Below, one piece after another: positions 43,828-52,443 of a stretch of DNA of 64,000 bases. The notes under the pieces were generated by a model, which had not been told where the DNA came from, made no database searches, and was given only the letters and a program-made list of their open reading frames with translations. This DNA is from Paenimyroides baculatum (GTDB lineage Bacteria; Bacteroidota; Bacteroidia; Flavobacteriales; Flavobacteriaceae): the NCBI RefSeq assembly GCF_008629655.1, contig NZ_VWSG01000013.1:1-64000 (forward strand). The letters run 5' to 3'. A program made the position numbers and the translations under genes. The stretch's first letter is position 1; the number at the start of each line of letters is the position of its first letter.

Positions 43828-45315
43828 ATGATCAACTACTACGTTGTTTTAGAAATTCCGAATTTTTCAGATCAGGCGGTTATAAAAAAGGCATACAGAA
43901 AGTTGTCTAAAAAGTATCATCCCGATGTGAATAAAGATCCGTTTGCGAGTTCGTGTTTTTTAAAGATTAGCGAAGCTTATAATTTTTTGATTGATGATAA
44001 CAAACGCATGTTGTTGCATCAGTTTTTATACCTTCATGAAGTTTCACAAGTAGCAAAAGATAATTATCAAACTAAACATCAAGAAACACACACACAAAAT
44101 CAACAGCAAAATTCAGTTCAAGTAGAACCTGTTATCCATTTATTTTCTGCCGATAAAAAACATTTCGTTTTAAACGATCATATTTTGTTGCAGTGGAGTG
44201 TTAGTCAGTGTAAATCTGTGACCATAAATGTTTTTGGAAATGTTGCTTTTTCGGGAACACATTATTTAAAAATTGATCATTTTGCAGAAGAAATTATTGT
44301 TTTAATGACAGTTGTAGGCTTCGACGATAAAGAATATAAGTATCAGATAAAATTGCAGTACCGCAATAAAAATCCTGCTAAAAGAGCTTTTCAGCAAATA
44401 AAATCTCAATATCCCAATGCCGATGAAATCCATTTTAAAAAGGAAACTTTCTTTGGTTTACATACCCGTATAAGTAAAACCGAGTTTAAAAACCGAATGT
44501 TTCTTTTAGGATCATTATTTTTAATATTGACTGTTTTGTTCTTTTTAACAAATGCTAAAACACTCGTTTTCTTTTTATTACTTATACTGTCTTGGATTAT
44601 TTTTAGTCAGTGTTACAAACGCATACACGATACCGAAAAATATAAATATAAAGTCGGTTTGTTGCTAATTCCAATTTATAATTTATTTATTATCAGTAAA
44701 TTATTTGTTTTAGATAGTGAACGACAGGTTAATGAATTTGGAATGATTTCTGAAAAATCCACCGATAATTTTAAAGATTGGATTGCGAATGGATTTAAAG
44801 TTCTAAATAAACAGGTAACATTGCTACAAAAACTGTCAATAGGTAGTTTTTTATTTTTGGTTATTTTAGTATTGTTCAAAAGCACCAGCACATATCAAGA
44901 AATTCAGGTAAATCTGACGTCGTATTATATTGATACATCAAGACCAAACACAAACGGAAGTATACACAGAGATTATTTTGTGGTTTTTAACGATAAAATA
45001 CCCGTAAATGTTTCCGAAAATTATTTTGACGAAATTGTTTATCGCAAAAAATTCGATACATATAAAATTGCTTTAAATAACAATAATGTAGAATACATCC
45101 GATTGATCGATTCTAAAAACAACAATACCGAACGGTTGAATTTTGGCGTGCTTCAAAGTAATAATCCGTTACTTATAATTACATTTTTACTGTTTTTAAG
45201 TCAGTTGTATGTGTGGCGAAACCTTACAAAACCTGCAGAACTAAAATTCGCTAACGGATACATGGTTTTTGTCATGATTATTTATCTGTACGCCATTTTT
45301 GTAACACTATTTTAA
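43828..45315 (+). CDS. J-domain membrane protein with DUF805-like segment
   Basis: A 495-residue protein. Residues 1-65 form a J domain with the HPD tripeptide (KKYHPDVNKD), which stimulates DnaK-type chaperones. A Gln/His-rich linker and a beta-rich domain (~100-185) follow, then a paired membrane region (~230-265), the motif YKRIHDTEKYKYKVGLLLIPIYNLFIISKLF, resembling DUF805, one more span at ~340 and two at the C-terminus. Such a J-protein would bring DnaK to the cytoplasmic membrane face. The architecture is unusual and its client is unknown. Confidence 0.75.
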   Translation: MINYYVVLEIPNFSDQAVIKKAYRKLSKKYHPDVNKDPFASSCFLKISEAYNFLIDDNKRMLLHQFLYLHEVSQVAKDNYQTKHQETHTQNQQQNSVQVEPVIHLFSADKKHFVLNDHILLQWSVSQCKSVTINVFGNVAFSGTHYLKIDHFAEEIIVLMTVVGFDDKEYKYQIKLQYRNKNPAKRAFQQIKSQYPNADEIHFKKETFFGLHTRISKTEFKNRMFLLGSLFLILTVLFFLTNAKTLVFFLLLILSWIIFSQCYKRIHDTEKYKYKVGLLLIPIYNLFIISKLFVLDSERQVNEFGMISEKSTDNFKDWIANGFKVLNKQVTLLQKLSIGSFLFLVILVLFKSTSTYQEIQVNLTSYYIDTSRPNTNGSIHRDYFVVFNDKIPVNVSENYFDEIVYRKKFDTYKIALNNNNVEYIRLIDSKNNNTERLNFGVLQSNNPLLIITFLLFLSQLYVWRNLTKPAELKFANGYMVFVMIIYLYAIFVTLF

Positions 45316-45345
45316 ATTTCCGCTATATTTATAGCACTTACAAAA

Positions 45346-45363
45346 TTCTAATTAGATTTTAAT
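45346..45363 (+). promoter_or_regulatory. Direct-repeat operator TTCTAAT-N4-TTTTAAT
   Basis: Two heptamers with an 11-base period (45346-45352, 45357-45363), the layout of OmpR/PhoB-family sites. They lie 21 bases upstream of the -7 box of the response-regulator gene. The second heptamer with its flank (TTTTAATCAC) is identical to the first repeat of the array at 47483. Confidence 0.6.
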
Positions 45364-45384
45364 CACCGTTCACTCGGTAAATTT

Positions 45385-45392
45385 TATTTTTG
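45385..45392 (+). promoter_or_regulatory. -7 promoter element for the response regulator
   Basis: TATTTTTG, 18 bases before the ATG at 45411. Confidence 0.55.
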
Positions 45393-45410
45393 CAAATTAC
45401 AGCTAAAACA

Positions 45411-46109
45411 ATGAGTACAATATTAATAATTGAAGACGAACAGCACGTAGCCGACCTGATTAAACAGAGTTTGGAAGAAGAAGGTTATAATGTGCTGCAT
45501 GCTGCTGATGGTTTGAAGGGAATTGAATTGATAAAATCAGAAAATATTCAGTTGGTAATATTAGATATTTTACTGCCAAAAATGAACGGGTTGGAAGTTT
45601 GCAGACAGATCCGCAACGATGGTTATACCGATCTTCCAGTGTTGATTTTAACGGCTTTAGGCAGTGCAGAAAATATTGTTTTAGGATTTGATACCGGTGC
45701 CGATGATTATTTGGCAAAACCTTTTAAGCTGATTGAACTGAAAGCTCGAATTAAAAATCTTTTAAGACGAAGCGAGTTTTTCGATGCCAATGGAACGGTG
45801 ATTAACGATGTATACAAATTTGCCGATTTAGAATTGAATGATTACACCAAAAAAGTCACTCGAAATAATAATGAAATCTCGTTAACATCTACAGAATATC
45901 GCTTGTTGTTGGAATTTATGAAAAACCCTACAAAGGTTTTAAACCGTGGCGATTTGTTAGATAACGTTTGGGGAATTAACTTTGACAACGGCACAAATGT
46001 AGTTGACGTTTATGTAAATTATCTGCGTAAAAAACTGGATAAATTTGGCGATAAAAAATTAATTCACACTGTTACCGGTATGGGTTATGTTCTAAAAAAT
46101 GACGCATGA
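45411..46109 (+). CDS. OmpR-family response regulator
   Basis: A 232-residue two-domain regulator: receiver domain with acidic pocket IIEDE, phospho-acceptor Asp52 (ILDILLPKMNG), Thr and Lys105 regions (LTALGS; LAKPF), then a winged-helix effector (EISLTSTEYRLLLEFMKNP ... VDVYVNYLRKKLDKFG). The earlier ATG at 45390 sits in the promoter and is rejected. Its stop overlaps the kinase start by four bases (ATGA). Confidence 0.93.
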   Translation: MSTILIIEDEQHVADLIKQSLEEEGYNVLHAADGLKGIELIKSENIQLVILDILLPKMNGLEVCRQIRNDGYTDLPVLILTALGSAENIVLGFDTGADDYLAKPFKLIELKARIKNLLRRSEFFDANGTVINDVYKFADLELNDYTKKVTRNNNEISLTSTEYRLLLEFMKNPTKVLNRGDLLDNVWGINFDNGTNVVDVYVNYLRKKLDKFGDKKLIHTVTGMGYVLKNDA

Positions 46110-47482
46110 AAACCTATAGCAAAACCGTACTAACCATTGTTTTAATTTTTGTTGTTTACACCTTAATTTTTACAGGATATATTTATTATTCGTTTTCGAA
46201 TTTTGCTTTTGAAGATTTCTATAAACGGCTGGAATTAAGAGCCGGAACCATAGCAACTATGCAATTGGGCGAACCTGAAGAATCGTTAAAGGTTAAAGAA
46301 ACGTACGAGAATTTTTTAGAAAATCTGCCTAAACAGAAATACTATATTCTTCCTATTGAAAATAATCAGATTGTAGGCGAAATTCCGCAAGAAGTTCCTT
46401 CTAAAGTGGTTCGAAATACCTTAAAAAGCAAAGCTTTTAATTACAATAATGCTGATTTGTTTTATAGCGGATTAATTTACGAAGACGCTAAAAAGAACAA
46501 ATATGTTGTGGTTGTTTCTGCAGAAAATTATTTCTATACCCATCATATTATTTACCTTCGAAACTTACTGATAACATCACTTGTGTTTTCGCTGCTTCTT
46601 ATTTTTGTGATTTCTCATTTTGTATTGCGAACGTTGATTCGACCAGTAAAATCGATCATAAAAGATGTAAATAAAATCGGGTCAGAAAATTTACACCTTC
46701 GCTTGGAAGTTTCAGATGCTAAACACAAAGATCCAATCAGCGAACTGAAATATACATTTAATGATATGTTGAATCGTATTGAAACATCTTTTGAAACCCA
46801 GAAGAATTTCATCAGTAACGCATCGCACGAATTAAATACGCCGTTGACATCGATAATAGGCGAGGCAGACCTTATTCTTTCTAAAGAACGATCGATTCCC
46901 GAATACGAAAAAGCACTGACAAATATTTTGTTAGAAGCCGAAAAATTGGAAGAAAAAACCAAAGCACTGCTTTTTTTAGCGCGAACCGGTTATACCGAAA
47001 ATACCAAACGTTTTGATAAAGTGCGTGTTGACGAATTGTTGATGGAAGTTCAGCAAAACCTTTCAAGAGTAAACAAGAATCTTAAAATTAAGATGGATTT
47101 CAGCTTACTGCCCGAAAGTCCAGAAAAATTAAAAATCAAAGGAAATGAACAATTGCTTCATTTGGCAATTTCAAACATTATATCAAATGCCAGCAAATAT
47201 TCAGACAATAATGAGGTTTATCTGGCATTGGGCGCTACCGAACAATCTGTTGTAATCATCATTAAAGATAAGGGTATTGGTATTCCAGAATCGGAAATGC
47301 CGTATATTTTTGATCCTTATTTTAGGGCATCAAACACCTTTAATTATGAAGGTTACGGTATTGGATTGCCTTTAAGCCGTAACATTATTAAAATGCATAA
47401 TGGCGAATTATTGATAAAATCTGTCGAAAAAAGCGGTACAACTGTACAAATTATTTTGCCTACAGGAAACTACAAACTGTAA
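46106..47482 (+). CDS. Sensor histidine kinase
   Basis: A 458-residue membrane kinase. Two spans (~8-28 and ~152-172) enclose a periplasmic sensor of ~120 residues; then HAMP (LIRPVKSIIKDVNKIGSENLHLRL), HisKA with phospho-accepting His241 (SNASHELNTPLTSI), and the ATPase N, G1 and G2 boxes (NIISNASKYS, KDKGIGIP, GYGIGLPLSRNI). Forms a pair with the upstream regulator. Its signal is not evident; the general build resembles envelope- or metal-sensing kinases. Confidence 0.93.
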   Translation: MKTYSKTVLTIVLIFVVYTLIFTGYIYYSFSNFAFEDFYKRLELRAGTIATMQLGEPEESLKVKETYENFLENLPKQKYYILPIENNQIVGEIPQEVPSKVVRNTLKSKAFNYNNADLFYSGLIYEDAKKNKYVVVVSAENYFYTHHIIYLRNLLITSLVFSLLLIFVISHFVLRTLIRPVKSIIKDVNKIGSENLHLRLEVSDAKHKDPISELKYTFNDMLNRIETSFETQKNFISNASHELNTPLTSIIGEADLILSKERSIPEYEKALTNILLEAEKLEEKTKALLFLARTGYTENTKRFDKVRVDELLMEVQQNLSRVNKNLKIKMDFSLLPESPEKLKIKGNEQLLHLAISNIISNASKYSDNNEVYLALGATEQSVVIIIKDKGIGIPESEMPYIFDPYFRASNTFNYEGYGIGLPLSRNIIKMHNGELLIKSVEKSGTTVQIILPTGNYKL

Positions 47483-47552
47483 TTTTAATCACATTCTAAT
47501 AACTGCCTTATTTTCTAATAACTTTATAATTTCATTCTAAAACCCTTCTAAT
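47483..47552 (+). promoter_or_regulatory. Six-copy TTCTAAT operator array, 11-bp phased
   Basis: Heptamers at 47483 (TTTTAAT), 47494 (TTCTAAT), 47513 (TTCTAAT), 47524 (TTATAAT), 47535 (TTCTAAA) and 47546 (TTCTAAT). Steps are 11, 19, 11, 11 and 11 bases. This is the direct-repeat geometry of OmpR/PhoB-type regulators. The array starts at the kinase stop codon and ends 11 bases before the -7 box of the usp operon. Confidence 0.7.
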
Positions 47553-47563
47553 ACCAACGGTCG

Positions 47564-47571
47564 TAATTTTG
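47564..47571 (+). promoter_or_regulatory. -7 promoter element of the usp-lipocalin-DUF1275 operon
   Basis: TAATTTTG, 21 bases before the ATG at 47593. The last repeat of the array covers the -33 region. Confidence 0.6.
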
Positions 47572-47592
47572 TTTCAAACATTAGGTGAAATT

Positions 47593-48099
47593 ATGAGCGC
47601 AGTAAAAAAAGTATTGATTCCTACCGATTTCAATGTTAAATCGTTAAATGTATTGTTAGAATTTTTAAGAAGAAACCCTAACGACCAATTCGAAGTTATT
47701 TTGGCGCATGGTTATGATATGTCTTATTCTTTTAGAGATTTATTGTTTTATTCTGAATACAAAATTCTTAAAAAAATACAATCAGATGAGTTTTGTGAAT
47801 CGTGTAAATTAATCGAAAACACGTATCAGTCTAAACTTACAAAATTAAAATTCAGCATTTTAACCGGTAGCACCAAACGCTATGTTAGAAATTATGTTGA
47901 AGCAAATAATATTGATTTTATTGTTTGCTGTAACGATTACAAAATGAAGTTTAAATCAAGAGATAGTTTCAACTTAATACCTTACTTAAAAGCTACAAAA
48001 GTTGAAATAATTAATATTGAAAACACACAGAATGTCGTAACAGAGTTGGAACATTCGGAACAACTTGCCGATATTTTTTTATCAAGCATAGAACAATGA
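47593..48099 (+). CDS. Universal-stress-protein-like protein
   Basis: A 168-residue single Usp-like domain (KKVLIPTDFNVKSLNVLLEFLRRNPNDQFEVILAHG). The ATP-binding glycine signature is missing: the region corresponding to it reads CCNDYKMKFKSRDSFNLIPYLKATKVEIINIE, so nucleotide binding is unlikely. A closely placed pair of cysteines (FCESCKL) is a peculiarity. First gene of an operon behind the TTCTAAT array and therefore a likely target of the adjacent two-component system. Four-base overlap with the next gene. Confidence 0.75.
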   Translation: MSAVKKVLIPTDFNVKSLNVLLEFLRRNPNDQFEVILAHGYDMSYSFRDLLFYSEYKILKKIQSDEFCESCKLIENTYQSKLTKLKFSILTGSTKRYVRNYVEANNIDFIVCCNDYKMKFKSRDSFNLIPYLKATKVEIINIENTQNVVTELEHSEQLADIFLSSIEQ

Positions 48100-48584
48100 G
48101 AAAAACAGCACCGTTTGCATATAGTTTAATTTTAATAGTACTGCTTTGTTGTGGAACTGCATTAATTAAGGGCGATAGTCCCGAAGATTTAATTGTGGGG
48201 AAATGGGAAGAAGTAGACTGGAATTTTGAACGAATTAATGTAGATTCTACAGAGGTAAACGGCAATTTGTTAGCTTACCAGAAAAACGAACTCTACAACA
48301 ATATGATTATTCATCAGGGTGAAGAGTGGGAGTTTTTTCCGAAAAAAAAGCTGACTTTAACTCCGAAAGATAATTCTGAAGAGAAAAAGATCAAATGGTA
48401 TTTAAAAGGTCGTGGTAATATTTTAGAACTTCGATATGGCGATGATGTAGTAGAAAGTTATCAGGTTCACAAACTAACCAAAGATACCATGGTTATTTAT
48501 TACAATTTTGATTTGCAGATGAGGGGAAGCGTTAAAATCACCTTTAAAAAAGTAGAAGAACAAGATTATGCTCAGAAAATATAG
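48096..48584 (+). CDS. Exported lipocalin-like protein
   Basis: A 162-residue exported protein. The hydrophobic leader ends in LLCCGTA; either cysteine might be a lipobox residue. The mature part has the pattern of Bacteroidota lipocalin-like domains: LIVGKWEEVDWNF near the start, alternating strands and KKITFKKV-type end. Probably an envelope stress protein that binds a small ligand. Four-base overlap with the usp-like gene and 17-base overlap with the DUF1275 gene. Confidence 0.65.
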   Translation: MRKTAPFAYSLILIVLLCCGTALIKGDSPEDLIVGKWEEVDWNFERINVDSTEVNGNLLAYQKNELYNNMIIHQGEEWEFFPKKKLTLTPKDNSEEKKIKWYLKGRGNILELRYGDDVVESYQVHKLTKDTMVIYYNFDLQMRGSVKITFKKVEEQDYAQKI

Positions 48585-49383
48585 TACACATAGAACGCAT
48601 GACGATAATTTAAAATTAGGCGCACTTACTGCTTTTTCGGCAGGAATGGTCAATGTTATATCTGTAATTGTGTTTTTTGCTTTTACATCGAACATAACAG
48701 GTCATTATGCTGTTTTTGCACAAGAACTTGCAAAAGGAAACTGGTTTCAGGCGGCAATTGTTATTCTGTGGATTATATTATTCTTTTTCGGAAGTTTTAC
48801 ATCGAACTTTGTAATTATCCACGGAAACAAATACATTGGCAGGTATTTATCGCATGCTATTCCTATTATTTTGGAAATTATCTGTTTGCTTGTTGTTGGA
48901 ATTTATCTTCAAGGATTTTATACCGAAAGTTTGCAGGAAACCGAGTTTTTAGTAGGATTATTATTGTTCGCAATGGGACTTCAAAACGGATTAACCGCAA
49001 GTATATCTAATTCGGCAGTAAAAACAACCCACTTAACAGGTTTAACAACCGATTTGGCTATTGCACTTTCTATGATGACCAAAAAACATTACAGAAAAGA
49101 CGAAAAGGTAATAGAAAAAATACAGCTTTTAAGTTCTATTATGTTTTTTTATGTGTTGGGCGGCGTAATTACAGGCGTGCTTTACAACACTATTCAAAAC
49201 TATACGTTTTATATTGTTTGTTTTTTCTTAACGATTATTATTCTTTACGATTACTATAAACTGACGGTTTTAAAGTACAATCACAAAAAGCTTTTCAGTT
49301 TAAGACAAGAAGCAAGAGAAAGTAAAAACAATATTCAGGAAGAACAAAACAATAACATAACAGAGAAAAATACCTGTTATTAA
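48568..49383 (+). CDS. DUF1275 (YoaK-type) membrane protein
   Basis: A 271-residue protein with six or seven membrane segments; AFSAGMVNVISVIVFFAFTSNITGH near the N-terminus and LLLFAMGLQNGLTASISNSAVKTTHLTGLTTDLA in the middle are the two characteristic motifs of DUF1275. Function of the family is not known. A charged C-terminal tail (~240-271) is cytosolic. Last gene of the operon; starts 17 bases inside the preceding gene. Confidence 0.88.
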   Translation: MLRKYSTHRTHDDNLKLGALTAFSAGMVNVISVIVFFAFTSNITGHYAVFAQELAKGNWFQAAIVILWIILFFFGSFTSNFVIIHGNKYIGRYLSHAIPIILEIICLLVVGIYLQGFYTESLQETEFLVGLLLFAMGLQNGLTASISNSAVKTTHLTGLTTDLAIALSMMTKKHYRKDEKVIEKIQLLSSIMFFYVLGGVITGVLYNTIQNYTFYIVCFFLTIIILYDYYKLTVLKYNHKKLFSLRQEARESKNNIQEEQNNNITEKNTCY

Positions 49384-49427
49384 AGAGAATCTTTAATTTT
49401 TCATATAATTAATTTACTTGTAAGAAG

Positions 49428-49470
49428 AAACGCCAAGGCTTGAGAAACCTTGGCGTTTTGTGTTTTTTTA
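49428..49470 (+). terminator. Terminator of the usp-DUF1275 operon
   Basis: Eleven-bp perfect stem aaacgccaagg (49428-49438) / ccttggcgttt (49448-49458), then TTGTGTTTTTTT. Confidence 0.88.
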
Positions 49471-49485
49471 TTGTTTGAAGCTCAT

Positions 49486-49576
49486 CACTTCGAGTAGATT
49501 TTTCTTAATGAAATGGAGGAAAATCGTATCGAGAAGTTTTGTATTGAAAGTTCTCGACAAGCTCGAACCGACAAAG
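49486..49576. repeat. Palindromic flavobacterial intergenic repeat
   Basis: Two nested imperfect palindromes rich in TCGA: cttcgag-tagattttt ... aaaatcgta-tcgagaag (about 49488-49536) and gttctcga-caagc-tcgaac (about 49550-49567). I recall near-identical sequence between genes in many Flavobacteriaceae. No ORF. Only one copy is visible in this window. Confidence 0.55.
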
Positions 49577-49589
49577 ATCATTATAAATT

Positions 49590-50306
49590 TTACTTTCTTA
49601 TTAAAGCTCGATCTGTTTTAACCGTATTGAACTTCTTTTTAAAAGGAATCATGTAACTAACAGTGTATCCAAAACCAACACCAATATTTCCGCTGTATTT
49701 TTGTCCGAAACCTGGGTAGTAAAGGTTTTCAAATCCTTCTGGCTGCGTTTGATAAAACAAACCTTTTAAACGGGCATTCATTCCTACATATAAATTGTTT
49801 GCAACTTCAACCTTTATTCCTACAACCAATTCCAACCAATGTGCCATTAATCCTGTCGATTTTAATTCAGGATACTGCATTTCTTCATCAAAATAAGCAT
49901 TTCCGGTATTTACGCGGTAGCTGTGCAGTGTTTGATTGTGGTAACTTAAACCGTAACGTCCACCAACATAGATCAAATTATCCATATCTAACCAGTTTTG
50001 ATGAAAGTTTCTTTCGGCACCCAACTTTAAAAACATTCCGGTGGTTGTGTACGAAAGCTGATCGTCTTCTTTAAATCGGTCTTCAAAACCAGCTTCGGCA
50101 GCCAGATACCATTTTTTATTGTAACGATAATCGGCATTAAATTCCAAACCCTTATAATCTTTATCCCAAAAATTGCGCGAAGCCTTAACCACATCAATAC
50201 CAATACGTAAACCGTAAACATCGGGATATATTTTTGGTAAGGAATCTTGTGCAAACAAGTTAGTACTGGCTATAAATGCACTAATAATAAAACTGAAGGT
50301 GCGCAT
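49590..50306 (-). CDS. DUF6048 family outer-membrane barrel protein
   Basis: A 238-residue exported protein: signal peptide to LFAQ, then LPKIYPDVYGLRIGIDVVKASRNFWDKDYKGLEFNADYR and repeated amphipathic strands, consistent with a small outer-membrane beta-barrel; this pattern is DUF6048 as I recall. It overlaps the DUF6452 lipoprotein gene by 26 bases; the two are usually neighbours in flavobacteria, next to rlmD. Function unknown. Confidence 0.75.
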   Translation of the reverse strand: MRTFSFIISAFIASTNLFAQDSLPKIYPDVYGLRIGIDVVKASRNFWDKDYKGLEFNADYRYNKKWYLAAEAGFEDRFKEDDQLSYTTTGMFLKLGAERNFHQNWLDMDNLIYVGGRYGLSYHNQTLHSYRVNTGNAYFDEEMQYPELKSTGLMAHWLELVVGIKVEVANNLYVGMNARLKGLFYQTQPEGFENLYYPGFGQKYSGNIGVGFGYTVSYMIPFKKKFNTVKTDRALIRK

Positions 50307-50778
50307 TGTCGGTATTTGTAAGTTCGTTTGTAAGTCTGTTCATGCTTCGTATCCACGTATCTTCAGAAACACTTGTTGTTTTTACGGCATTAAATTCGTG
50401 AAAAATAGTTTTGTAACCGCAAGCTTTAGAAACATAAAGTGCTTCGGGTGTATAAGTAAATCGCAACTGATCTGTTTTGTGAATAGTATCGCTATTACTT
50501 CCGGTTGGAATGAAAAGTTTTAGATTCCAAGTTGTTTCGCTAGTATTTATCTGTAATGGAAGTTCGATTGTTGATGTACTTCTAAAAATCAGCGTTTGAT
50601 TAGATCCTTCAGCAGTAGCAGCTATTTTTGCAGCAGATTTACGAATTTCAGGATCTAAACGATCAAATAAACCAATGACAACGTTTGGAGTTTCCGATTC
50701 GCTACCCGAACAGATATCGTCTTTTTCACATGCCGATAGACCTAATGCAAGCAAGCCTACAAACCAAATTTTTCTCAT
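50281..50778 (-). CDS. DUF6452 family lipoprotein
   Basis: A 165-residue lipoprotein (lipobox LSAC-EKDD; acidic residues after Cys17 suggest surface export). It has ICSGSESETPNVVIGLFD after the anchor and a conserved cysteine in SKACGYKTIFHE; I recognise this as DUF6452. Followed by DUF6048 with overlap, so the barrel and lipoprotein probably act together at the outer membrane. Likely continues the rlmD transcript (76-base gap). Confidence 0.75.
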   Translation of the reverse strand: MRKIWFVGLLALGLSACEKDDICSGSESETPNVVIGLFDRLDPEIRKSAAKIAATAEGSNQTLIFRSTSTIELPLQINTSETTWNLKLFIPTGSNSDTIHKTDQLRFTYTPEALYVSKACGYKTIFHEFNAVKTTSVSEDTWIRSMNRLTNELTNTDNAHLQFYY

Positions 50779-50854
50779 ACATTTTTTAATAGACTGTAAA
50801 AATACAAAATCATTTTGTAAAAAAAGAGCAGCTGTTAAGCCACTCTTGTATATT

Positions 50855-52267
50855 TTATTTTTTTTCTAACAAAACCACATTTTCAACGTGATGCGTTTGC
50901 GGAAACATATCAACCGGTCGTACGCGAACAACCTTATACATTTCGTCCATTAAAGCTAAATCGCGAGCTTGGGTTGCCGAATTACAACTAACGTAAACCA
51001 CACGTTCCGGAGCAATTTTTAAAATTTGTGCTACCACATCTTTGTGCATTCCATCGCGAGGCGGATCAGTAATAATTACATCAGGCTGACCATGTTGTTC
51101 GATAAATTCATCGTTAAAAACATTTTTCATATCGCCCACATAAAACTCACAATTGGTAATATTGTTGCGTTCGGCATTCACTTTTGCATCGGCAATTGCT
51201 TCAGGCACAGCTTCAACACCAATTACTTTTTTGGCATTTTTTGATACAAACTGTGCAATGGTTCCGGTACCCGTATATAAATCATAAACCAGTTCGTTGC
51301 CTGTTAAACCTGCAAAATCTCTAGTAATACTATATAATTCGTATGCTTGATCTGAATTGGTTTGATAGAACGATTTTGCATTAATGCTGAATTTCAATCC
51401 TTCCATTTCTTCCAAAATATAATCGCGACCATGGTAGCAAATTACGTTTTGATCGTAAATAGTATCGTTCAATTTACTGTTGATCACATATTGAAGCGAT
51501 GTAATTTCAGGGAAACGATCTTTTAAGAAATCAAGCAGCAATTCACGTTTCTTTTTATCTTCTTTAAAAAACTGAATCAGAACCATTATTTCTCCTGTCG
51601 ATGACGTTCTGATCATCAACGTACGCAACAAACCGGTATTTTCGCGCGGATTGAAAAATTCCAGACCGTTTTCATTTGCGAAATCACGAATTTCATTACG
51701 AAGCGCGTTTGAAGGATCTTGCTGAAGATAACATTTTTTAATATCTAAAATTTTATCCCACATTTTTGGAATATGAAAACCAAGGGCATTTTCTTTACCT
51801 AATTCTTCGCCCGATTTAATTTCATCATCTGTTAACCAACGTGCGTTAGAAAAAGAAAATTCCATTTTATTGCGGTAGAAAAATTGTTCTTTCGACCCTA
51901 AAATAGGTTCAAATTGTGGTAATTCAATCTTTCCAATTCTTTTTAAATTGTTTTCAACTTCTTGGTGCTTGTATCCCAACTGAAATTCGTAACCCATGTT
52001 CTGCCACTTACAACCGCCGCAAGCACCAAAATGCTGACAAACTGGTTCAACGCGTTGTGCAGATAATTTGTGAAAAGCAACTGCTTTACCTTCAAAATAA
52101 GCCTTACGCTTTTTAAAAGTTTGAACATCTACCACATCACCCGGTACAACATTCGGAATAAAAATAATTTTACCATCGGGAGCTTTTGCTACCGAAACGC
52201 CTTTTGCGCCTGCATCAAGGACTTCTACGTTTTCGAATACGATTTTATCGGTTTTTTTTCTTGCCAT
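50855..52267 (-). CDS. rlmD: 23S rRNA uracil-C5-methyltransferase (RlmD family)
   Basis: A 470-residue RNA m5U methyltransferase. N-terminal TRAM domain (~10-65), iron-sulfur cysteines Cys77, Cys83, Cys86 (CQHFGACGGC) and Cys179, then a Rossmann domain with DLYTGTGTIAQFVS for AdoMet, DPPRDGM, and the catalytic nucleophile in VYVSCNSAT. RlmD methylates U1939 of 23S rRNA (RlmCD in Gram-positives does U747 too). An in-frame ATG at 52309 would add 14 residues upstream of the promoter, so 52267 is used. Confidence 0.9.
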   Translation of the reverse strand: MARKKTDKIVFENVEVLDAGAKGVSVAKAPDGKIIFIPNVVPGDVVDVQTFKKRKAYFEGKAVAFHKLSAQRVEPVCQHFGACGGCKWQNMGYEFQLGYKHQEVENNLKRIGKIELPQFEPILGSKEQFFYRNKMEFSFSNARWLTDDEIKSGEELGKENALGFHIPKMWDKILDIKKCYLQQDPSNALRNEIRDFANENGLEFFNPRENTGLLRTLMIRTSSTGEIMVLIQFFKEDKKKRELLLDFLKDRFPEITSLQYVINSKLNDTIYDQNVICYHGRDYILEEMEGLKFSINAKSFYQTNSDQAYELYSITRDFAGLTGNELVYDLYTGTGTIAQFVSKNAKKVIGVEAVPEAIADAKVNAERNNITNCEFYVGDMKNVFNDEFIEQHGQPDVIITDPPRDGMHKDVVAQILKIAPERVVYVSCNSATQARDLALMDEMYKVVRVRPVDMFPQTHHVENVVLLEKK

Positions 52268-52271
52268 GGTA

Positions 52272-52279
52272 CAAAAATA
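52272..52279 (-). promoter_or_regulatory. -7 promoter element for rlmD
   Basis: TATTTTTG on the minus strand, its last base only four bases from the ATG; predicts a leaderless transcript. No -33 match. Confidence 0.45.
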
Positions 52280-52443
52280 ATATAATGTTTGCAGAAATTT
52301 CTGCACCAACCGTTATTTAGATTGTTTATAAAATTAACCCTTAATGTTTTTAGAAAGATTCTATTTTTAGTACCTTGCACCTTTGGATGATTTCTCTCCG
52401 TTAAGAAGGAATGGCATATTTTAAAATTTATAAACTAATAATA

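Noticed and set aside
46615-46962. 115-residue minus-strand ORF inside the histidine kinase gene
   Set aside because: Antisense shadow of the HAMP/HisKA coding region.
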